Origin: Pyxicephalus adspersus
Taxonomy: Eukaryota; Chordata; Amphibia; Anura; Pyxicephalidae
Direction of reading: 5' to 3'
Assembly: GCF_032062135.1 (NCBI RefSeq)
Contig: NC_092863.1
Location: 14,214,273-14,278,272 of the forward strand
DNA length: 64,000 nt
Within the stretch, counting starts at the first letter, position 1, and the number at the start of each line of letters is the position of its first letter. The position numbers and the translations under genes were made by a program. A model generated the notes under the pieces. The model ran no database searches. It had not been told where the DNA came from and saw only the letters and a list, made by a program, of their open reading frames with translations. Shown one piece after another: positions 55,677-64,000 of the stretch.

Positions 55677-56199
55677 CAGCATACCAATTCTAATTGACCA
55701 TGACATCATGCAAAGGCAGCCACTACATTTTGTTCCTCTTTTTGGTGGTAGATGGTGGTGAGGTTTTACCTTCCTGAACTCCCCAGATTGTGATGCAATG
55801 TGTGTAACCGAAACCAAAAGTTACCATAGTGATTGACTCAATTTAAACACAATATTATCTTTGCAAAGGAACATTTTGCTGCTAGTCACATGTTGAGATC
55901 ATTTCAAAGTGTGTTCCTGCTTGGTGGAGTCACCCTAAATTCTTTAAAAGCATTCACAATAATAACTTTCCCTAGCAGGGCAAAAAAACAACCCAATGGC
56001 TGTAGAGTATTAAAACATTTTGGCTTTACATACATCTTTTACTGTGTGTGATATGCTGAGAATTAACCATATGTAGGATTCATATCCAGGTTAGACAAAT
56101 GTACATCTAGTTACCAGTCACTTCCTCTATATTCTCAATGCATATGACAGTCATAGGAACATCTAATAATCACAACACAATCAGGTTTAAATATAAAAT

Positions 56200-56205
56200 T
56201 TTATT
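56200..56205 (-). terminator. GRN: Candidate GRN polyadenylation signal (AATAAA on - strand)
   Basis: TTTATT on the + strand reads AATAAA on the - strand, 91 bases after the GRN stop codon. It is the first canonical hexamer downstream, giving a short 3'UTR. Confidence 0.55.
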
Positions 56206-56295
56206 CCAGTGATTTAGGCTTCATTTTGTGATCAACAATGGTTGGCTCTGGTTGTAAAGGGGAGAAGAAAATCAGTGCAAGCATTGGCAACGTTC

Positions 56296-59200
56296 TTACA
56301 GAGCAGGTTCCCTCTTTTTTATCCAACCCAAGTCCCATCGTGGTCTCCCAGTACGGCTGCACTGAGCCCCGTAGTTCAGACAAACGTGGCCATAAGGACA
56401 ACAGTGGACTCTGTCTGGGCAGCACACACCCTGCCAAGAAAAAGCAAAAGGTCAGATTCTGGCCATGTACCAACCTCATTGTAATAGAAATTCTCAGAAG
56501 TTAAGGAGAACCAGTCATGAGAAATTAGGCAGCTTCACTGCATTACCAGGCTGTGATTGTTAAGTTCAGTGTCAGCGACAAACTAGTGAAGTCGCAGGAA
56601 TGGAAAATCTAAAGCTGAACTCCAGTCAAACGCCTTTAAATATAAATCGACTTTATGCTTAACCTCTTGCACAGTCAAGTACTTACCTGAGTATAGGGGC
56701 AGCATGACCAAACACCTCCAGGCCCTACACAGCAGGTCTGCCCATCATAACATGCATGTGTGGCATCACACCAGACATAGCCCACAGGTGTTAATGGGGT
56801 AGCCGTCTCTTCCACTGGTTTGTTGCAGGATCCGGTTGACACATCACATGTGTACCCGCTGGGACAGCAATGCAGATGGTCAGAACAGCACACAGCCTGG
56901 GAATAAAAACAGATTTATTGCACTTTCCTCATCCGTAAAAAAACAGCCACTAGAACCATAGCATTTTACAGAAATTATTAAAAGCAAACATTGAGATAAC
57001 TCAACTGGGTTTGGGCAATTAGTAAAACAGCAGGATTAGAAATATCAAAGTCACCCTCTGTCTCCATCTGCTTTGGAGAGAAAATACCATTGATGAGACC
57101 CATAAGTTCTTTTGCTGCTCCTCTCAAAGCATCAGAAAGTTTCTGTGCGATAGCACACATTACTCAAAGATCAGATAAACTGAATGTGCAAAATGGTCTC
57201 TGGTCTGCAGCAAACAGATTCCGGCTACTGACTCTAGGACAGGTAACAAATGAGTGTTATATCCCAGATGATAAATATGGGTCACTGGTTAATTTGTGAG
57301 GAATAAACACACACTGTGCAAGTTGTCCGTCACTGAAGCACATTGAGAGACCTAAAGCAAATATATTGCAACTTTGATGGTTCTCAACTCAGTTTTATGG
57401 CCAGAACACATTACATTGGACTTTTTTTTGGGGTCAAAAAAAACTCATTGTGGAACGGAAACTTCTATTAGATTAGTTCGGCTAGAGTACAAAACTGAAT
57501 GTTATGCTTACCTAAATCTGCACATACAACTTCCCATTGCTAATGAAAAGGCTAATCAGTTCTGTGCTCCACTCTAAGCAGGCATGTTCTGCTAGTCAAT
57601 TCATTTGGGATTTCTGTTTTCCAAACCAGTTCCACCCATACTGTGTGTTTTTATAGACAACCACACTGGTAGTTAAGGAAGTGGAAAAAAAAAAAAAAAA
57701 AAAAACAAAAAAAAACACCCCAACCAGACAAACTGATATATAATATAATATTTTGGCTTTACATATACAGCAACAAGGGACCAAGCAAACCGAACAAAAC
57801 AAAACCTGCCCACACAAGATACTGCAGAGAGGCAGCAGAACAGCATAAAAGAAAAAGAGTCTCAATAAAGCCTTCAGAAGGAAAATGTGCAAAGTGAATG
57901 TTCCAATATACCCTCTTGAATACATATTTATTATCATATTAAAAAAGTGAACCTAACATATAGTAAGTAGCTAGGGGATAACACTCTTGCCTTGCAACAT
58001 TAGGGTCCAAATATTTCCAAGTCTTATGCAACTTTCCTCCCAAAACATTCATATGCCATCTGGCTTACCCACAGATTGGATTGTGCCAGGGGACACACTG
58101 ATAATGGCGATATTAGGTTGTATTATGCATACCATTTTGAATACTGCTCAAACCTAGAGCATAGCCACCCAAGCGATGGCTCTATAATCCTTTATCTGGT
58201 ACCTGCATAACTCCAGTATACTACATTAGCCAAAAGCTTATGGGGGACCCATTTGCATGTTATGCCCCCACCCCACCTACACACGTGTAGCAAATCTTGG
58301 GAATGCTGCTACCCCTCCCCCTCCAATTTCAATGCTGCTCAGTTGAATAAAATAAATACGACTGATGAGAACAAATTTGTCTTATTTCAGGCACAAAATC
58401 TGAAGTTCAGCCTAATTACTATTGAAATCACCTGACTCCTTAGCAGTTATGCTAGCCAAAAAAACAGCATCTACATTACTCTACAATGCAAAACTACTGA
58501 GTCAAGAAGGGTCTCACCTCTTCCAAGGGGCAGCAGGCCCAACCGCCACCCTCTGTATGGCAGCATGTGGTACCCTGGGGACAGCTGTGAGACTTGTCAC
58601 ACTTGACCTGTGCACTGGTAAGTGTCTTGCTGAGCCATGGTAAAGAAAGCTGGCCTATAGAACAGGTCGCCTGCTCACCACATCTCCACCCACTGGGGCA
58701 GCAGTGGTCCTGATCAGAGCAGCAGGTGGCCTAAGTTTAGGAGAGAATGGAATTACAGAGGAGGAAGAGAAGAGAAGAGGCAAAGCAGATGTTTGGCATG
58801 CTTAGAGGGGTCAGATTGATAAGGCTACACCCATACCTTTTCGATAGGGCAGCATCCCCAATCTCCAGAAGGAAGGCGGCAGCAGGTTGTCTTGTCTGGA
58901 CAGTAGGAGGTTAAATCACATGGAACATTTGTGCCTGTAGGAATAATGGCAGGATTAGGAGGTCTGCTTACACATAGATTTAAAAGCTGATCAATTGTAC
59001 AAAATGGCCAGCACACAATTCCCTTTTCAAAAACTCAGCTCACTGCTACTGAACTTTTTACAGATCACAAACCAGTGTGTTAACAAAAATACCATCTTGT
59101 ACCCCAAGAAGCTGGATGCATTTAGTGAACAGGGTGTGCACGGAGCACCACCTACCCCCAGGTATTTTTACTTTCTTTCCCCACCATAACAAACTCCAGT

Positions 59201-62200
59201 GTCGAGCATTTTCATATGTTGATCACATAGAAGCTCTGCTCCATCATTGATGCTTGCAGTTGCTTGGTTGCAAGCTTGAAAATCCCCTTCAATAGCCACT
59301 CTTATATACCGGTCATTTGGGCTTACTTTCTTCCTTCAGAGCTGGAATCTTCTTCATCCAAGGAATGGAGTCCTGGTCTTTTGTACAGCTTTCTCCATCA
59401 CATATATATCCACTGGGACAGCAATGGAGCCTATCAGCACAGCACACAGCCTACAAAACATTAAAGTTGAAATCAGCAACATGCTGCCTAATATGTACAT
59501 CTGTATCCCTGTCCTGTTTTTTATTCACTCACCTTTTCAAATGGACAGCATCCCCACTCTCCAGAGGGCAAACGGCAGCATGTTGCGGTGCCAGGACAGG
59601 TGGCTGTATCGTCACATTTTACTGTGGCTAAAGATATTAGAACGTGTTAGTTGTATTTAATAAGTTTCCACTTTCTTCCGAGTCAGCAAAGATATGTATT
59701 GCAAAGGCCATGATCAGCATTTTATCCTAAGCTGCTTTCAGCACGGGGAATCCAAACTTCTGAACTTTTGGGTTCAGTCACTTCCCCCTTTTCCTATCAG
59801 GGCTAATCTTGCGCAGTGGATTCTAAGAGGCCGATATATACATATTTATTAAACTGTATTCAAATATTATACAAAAAAAAAAAAAATGATTTCACAAGAT
59901 TTGCAAAACTACCTTTTTTAACAGAGATCCCCAACAGGTCAGGATAACCTTCCTCCCTGAGAGCTGGGGTTTTTGTGAACATTGGGATCTCAGAAATCTC
60001 AGAAACACACTTTTTATGAGCGAGGTCACAGGTGGTCTCTGAAGGACAGCAGTGAATGTGGTCATCACAGCAGACAGCCTGCAAGACATGACAATTTCAA
60101 GGCTGGTCATTGTCAGACAAGCAGGTCCTTAGCTGTAAATATTTCACCACTTGGGAGATAAGCTACGTACAGATATTAATGGGCAGCATCCAAATGAGTG
60201 GCTGTCCAGCCTACAGCACGTACTGCCATCAGGACAGGAGGAACCATCGCCACATGGTGTTCTGCGGACCTGCTCTGTTGTCAAAAAAAATGTGTATAAC
60301 AAGAAGGTGCATTAAAAAAAATATAAGGTACAAGGTAGAAGCAAACTGTATGTTACTTCCTGGAGGTGTAGGTCTAGCTCTTTCAAAGCCTAAAGTACCA
60401 TTTAGTTCCAATTAATAAGGAATGCCAACTAATAGCTTTTATTTTCTGGATTTGCTCTTCCAAAGATACAAGTCTTACCGTGTTTCCCCGAAAATAAGAC
60501 ACTGTCTTATATTTTTTTTTTGGCTCCCAAAAACACACTAGGTCTTATTTTCAGGGGATGTNNNNNNNNNNNNNNNNNNNNNNNNNNNNNNNNNNNNNNN
60601 NNNNNNNNNNNNNNNNNNNNNNNNNNNNNNNNNNNNNNNNNNNNNNNNNNNNNNNNNNNNNNNNNNNNNNNNNNNNNNNNNNNNNNNNNNNNNNNNNNNN
60701 NNNNNNNNNNNNNNNNNNNNNNNNNNNNNNNNNNNNNNNNNNNNNNNNNNNNNNNNNNNNNNNNNNNNNNNNNNNNNNNNNNNNNNNNNNNNNNNNNNNN
60801 NNNNNNNNNNNNNNNNNNNNNNNNNNNNNNNNNNNNNNNNNNNNNNNNNNNNNNNNNNNNNNNNNNNNNNNNNNNNNNNNNNNNNNNNNNNNNNNNNNNN
60901 NNNNNNNNNNNNNNNNNNNNNNNNNNNNNNNNNNNNNNNNNNNNNNNNNNNNNNNNNNNNNNNNNNNNNNNNNNNNNNNNNNNNNNNNNNNNNNNNNNNN
61001 NNNNNNNNNNNNNNNNNNNNNNNNNNNNNNNNNNNNNNNNNNNNNNNNNNNNNNNNNNNNNNNNNNNNNNNNNNNNNNNNNNNNNNNNNNNNNNNNNNNN
61101 NNNNNNNNNNNNNNNNNNNNNNNNNNNNNNNNNNNNNNNNNNNNNNNNNTTCTCGTAGGTCTTATTTTCGGGGTAGGTCTTATATTAGGGCAGGTTTACA
61201 AAATAGTGCTAGGTCTTACTTTCGGGGTAGGTCTTATTTTCGGGGAAACACAGTACTTCCCATACATGGAGCAATCTCTTTCCATAGTAAACCCCTCAGG
61301 GGTCCATAGGTTTCCCACTGTAATGGGCAAAGTAGCACAATAACAACGGTAATCTAAATCTCTTCCGTGGGGTGGGTACACACCAATATTTCATTGTGTT
61401 TGCTGGTATTGGGTGTTACATGTTAGGAAAAGAAAAGTGCAGAGCTCATCTCTGCTAGTAGAGTCTGTACATTGCAAGCCATAACTGCTTGATCAGCAAA
61501 TTAAAAATTTAAAAAAAATAAAAATAAAAAACGCACTTGAGGAAGGTGGATGATAAAATTTGAGTGAGCCAACTTCTACAAAACAGGGAAACCAATTACA
61601 TGTCCCCTATATTTTAAATGGCTGGTATTTGGAGACTTCTGTGGCTTGATTACACTTGGGTGTGCTGTATTCATGCAGGGTCACAGAAGCACACAGGAGG
61701 AAGAATGCCAACTAGGGTGCACTGGTATCATAGGGGCAAGGAGACAGGCTATTGGGTGCATTTGTATTTCGGGGTGACATGGGGGGGGGGGGGGGGTGGC
61801 ACACTGGTATTGCATAGTGACACTCCCAACTACTAGGACTACAAATCCCTTTGAGCACAATCCTCAGACAAATGAATGTGTGAACCAGAGGTTGTGTAGA
61901 ACATATCCAGAATAATTTTTTAAAGTTGGGGTATATTAGTAGACCAGACCGATTCATTATTTAATGTTAATTTCATAAAAAAAGGCCTTTGGTATGGCAC
62001 ACACTGCTGCATGAGATATATATATTTTTTTTTTTTTTTTTTTTTTTTTAGAGGAGTTATACATTCTCCACATGATTATGGTGAAGCAAGCAGTTAAGGC
62101 TTAGGTTCTATTTCCTATACTGCATGCTTGTTCTGTGTCCTAATGTGTAACGACCGTGTGGGTAACTGTGCTAGAACTTTTAACGTTAGAAATGTAGACA

Positions 62201-63500
62201 CGGACACCACTTAAACAGGCTCTTACAACATGAATCCCAATATTGGACAAATACACACAAAAAAAAAATAAATATATAAATTGTCCTACTCACCGGCAGA
62301 CTGTAGTTTCATCCTAGCAGGAACCTTCTTTGACATAGGAACCACCTTATCTCCAGAGACACAGGTCCCATGTTGTAGGTCACATAGGGTGTTGTGCGGG
62401 CAGCAATGAACATGATCACTGCAGCATGTGGCCTAGAAGACAAAAGCTCAATACAATCAAACAAAGTGTATATTTGGGCAAGTTTATAAAATACTGTTGA
62501 CATATACAAGATACCAACCAAAGGTCTGCAAATTCCCTTTACAGAACAAACTCCCTGTTCTCAACCTGTGATTCAGAATGAGCAGCAGCCAACAAGCATC
62601 ATTCTTCTCTTTCCAAGCTCATTTGTATTGCTCCACAGCCAAATTATCTCTTCGTGCTGCTCTTCCCTCTCTTGCTTTAAACTGTACTGAAGTTAGAACT
62701 AAGCTACATTTATTCACTGCATTTAAAACTGTTCTCTGGAGTTATCTTAGCTTTTCTTAAAGAAGCTGGTTAATACAGCCCAAGTGCAGCTGCCAAAATA
62801 CCTTTCTTCCATCTCCTAATTTTTAGGCTGCATACACACGTGTAATAATTGTCATTGGAAGGATCTTTCATGATCCTTTCCAACGACAAACTATTGCATG
62901 ATGCATGAACGAGTGCTGAACATACAGCATCGTTCTGCTCTATGGAGAGGGGAGGGGGCGAATGACGGAGCGGCTCCCCCTTAACTTCTGGTAGGGTCGT
63001 TCGTTGATCTGCCAGGACAGTCGTTCGGACGATGGGCGCTGTACACACGCCAGATTCTCATCCAATATCGGCCCTGAGCTGATTATCGGACGGCAACCAT
63101 TGCAAGTGTGTATATAGTCTTACTTTCAGCATACTGAGCTAAAGGGGATGAACATGGAATGAAGGGTGCGGGACACCAACTTACACATTAGTTTATGCAC
63201 TGAAAAATCATGTACTCCGGCTTCAGCTCACCTGTTCCAGTGGGCAGCATCCCCAGCTCTCGTCAGGCATCTGACAGCATGTGGTTCCACTTGGGCATTC
63301 TGAGACTTGATCTGGGCAGATTATGGCTGACTGATTGGTAGCTGTAATATAAACCATGTTAATACATGCAAAAAGGATACAGCATGTGAATTATAGTACC
63401 AATGCAAGTACTACATCCTACCTGGCAAACAAGAGTGCCCATCTTCTGAACAATGAGTGCCCGAGGGGCAGCAGTGATGTCCATCTTGACAAGAGGTTCC
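56296..63500 (-). CDS. GRN: Progranulin, 3' part (11 exons; 5' end outside window)
   Basis: Secreted and lysosomal precursor of tandem granulin modules. Exons in transcription order: 63422-63500, 63232-63341, 62294-62432, 60171-60274, 59913-60078, 59533-59627, 59327-59450, 58837-58934, 58518-58730, 56687-56896, 56296-56430 (stop at 56296-56298). Phases join without a stop and give 490 residues. Six complete 12-cysteine modules (paired-CC pattern ending HCCP) correspond by order to mammalian F, B, A, C, D and E, preceded by the second half of G. Introns interrupt modules in the middle in phase 0 (after CCPLEQ, CCPFEK and similar); others fall in linkers in phase 1. The signal peptide, paragranulin and first half of G are not recognised here and should lie to the right. 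The C-terminus reads RWDLGWIKKREPAL, ending before the RQLL seen in mammals. Convergent with FAM171A2. Confidence 0.93.
60480..61252. mobile_element. DNA transposon-like element with 23-base inverted ends and internal gap
   Basis: The left end, CCGTGTTTCCCCGAAAATAA, is matched by the inverted right end, TTATTTTCGGGGAAACACAG. Both are flanked by TA. The inner part repeats the motif TAGGTCTTATTTTCGGGG. Positions 60562-61149 are undetermined. It lies in the GRN intron between the F and B modules. Confidence 0.7.
60562..61149. other. Assembly gap (N run)
   Basis: 588 undetermined bases inside the TA-flanked element of the GRN intron. Repeats of TAGGTCTTATTTTCGGGG adjoin the gap, so it is probably an unresolved tandem stretch and not missing exons. 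Confidence 0.95.
62826..63120 (-). mobile_element. Palindromic MITE copy in a GRN intron
   Basis: Begins GGCTGCATACACACG and ends GTGTGTATATAGTCT, with TA flanks. It carries the GGATCTTTCATGATCC palindrome and the GAGGGGAGGGGG segment. It lies between the two exons that encode the halves of granulin F. Confidence 0.75.
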
Positions 63501-63730
63501 CTGAAAGTTTTAGAATGGAGACATTTAAAAAATAGTTTTTCATCCAACTGAACCCAGGTTAAAGAACAGGATGATTCATTGCTCGACCGACTTATGCATT
63601 GCTAAACCCTGGGGTAATATCTAAATGCAAGAGATTATTCTAGCGTGGGAGCTTTCTGTATAAAGAACAAGTGACTACTTGTGCAGGAGGACTAGTGTTA
63701 TTCATTGGTCCACCACTATCTAGCTTTCAC

Positions 63731-63773
63731 CAGGCAGCCTGTAGTGGATTGGCATCCATCCAGCAGAACAGCA
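63731..63773 (-). CDS. GRN: Possible additional upstream GRN micro-exon
   Basis: A good acceptor (CTGTCTTTTGCAG) and a moderate donor (CTG|GTGAAA) bound 43 bases. In the phase needed to join the G-module exon it would read AVLLDGCQSTTGCL. This contains cysteines but does not match the usual first half of module G, which has a CC pair. It may be a diverged exon or chance. Confidence 0.25.
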
Positions 63774-64000
63774 CTGCAAAAGACAGATTAAGCAGTATTA
63801 TCATTATGCGCCAGCACCCCTGCACATATTATTTTGGTGGTTTTAATACAAGCGTATATTATGTGATAGCCTTTATGCAAGTTGCAGATATCACATATAA
63901 TTTAAAGATTTTGACATATCCCATATTATTCCAGCAATATGTCATTTTCCCTTTAGAGCAGGGTGTGGACTGGAGTTTAGGAAGTACAGCTGATTTGTAT

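Larger units (their letters stand above)
51110..56199. other. FAM171A2-GRN tail-to-tail spacer
   Basis: About 5 kb with no recognisable gene. It contains the dispersed repeat at 54062-54236, a poly(A) run at about 54846-54865 and the CTCF-consensus match at 55663-55676. Confidence 0.65.

Noticed and set aside
61778..61796. Long G run as a regulatory G-quadruplex
   Set aside because: A homopolymer in an intron that may be a sequencing or assembly artefact; no supporting context.

Overview
The window looks like vertebrate nuclear DNA, most probably from a frog. Every gene is split by canonical GT-AG introns, there is much interspersed DNA-transposon sequence, and two assembly gaps (runs of N) fall inside repeats. 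Three genes can be rebuilt exon by exon. ITGA2B (integrin alpha-IIb, + strand, 30 exons, 1038 codons) lies at 8874-27021. FAM171A2 (+ strand, 8 exons, 829 codons) lies at 30770-49959. The 3' part of GRN (progranulin, - strand, at least 11 exons) lies at 56296-63500 and runs off the right edge. Humans have the same three neighbours in the same order and relative orientation, so this is an old syntenic block. The species could not be identified from sequence alone.

Layout. 1-8.7 kb is mostly repeats: a long perfect-type hairpin at 2.6 kb, a hAT-like element at 4.2-4.8 kb, a possible small minus-strand gene (about 3.7-5.05 kb), and a minisatellite (5.1-5.9 kb, with an N gap) built from CTCF-like motifs all pointing one way. 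8.7-27.1 kb is ITGA2B, with GATA and ETS motifs just upstream. 27.1-30.4 kb is intergenic and low-complexity. 30.4-51.1 kb is FAM171A2, whose introns carry several copies of a palindromic MITE. Two of these copies are nearly identical, inverted, and flank exons 2-4. Its 3'UTR has five copies of a miR-33 seed match. 51.1-56.2 kb is the tail-to-tail spacer before GRN and holds a perfect CTCF-consensus match. 56.2-64 kb is GRN.

Function. ITGA2B makes the alpha chain of the thrombocyte fibrinogen receptor. FAM171A2 makes a single-pass membrane protein with a long, conserved cytoplasmic tail. GRN makes a secreted and lysosomal protein of tandem 12-cysteine granulin modules. Human genetic work links FAM171A2 to progranulin levels, so conserved adjacency with GRN is noteworthy. 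I found no bacterial-type operon, CRISPR array or clear RNA gene. The strongest unusual signals are regulatory and structural: the CTCF-like array, the inverted MITE pair, the miR-33-type 3'UTR cluster, and an altered progranulin C-terminus.
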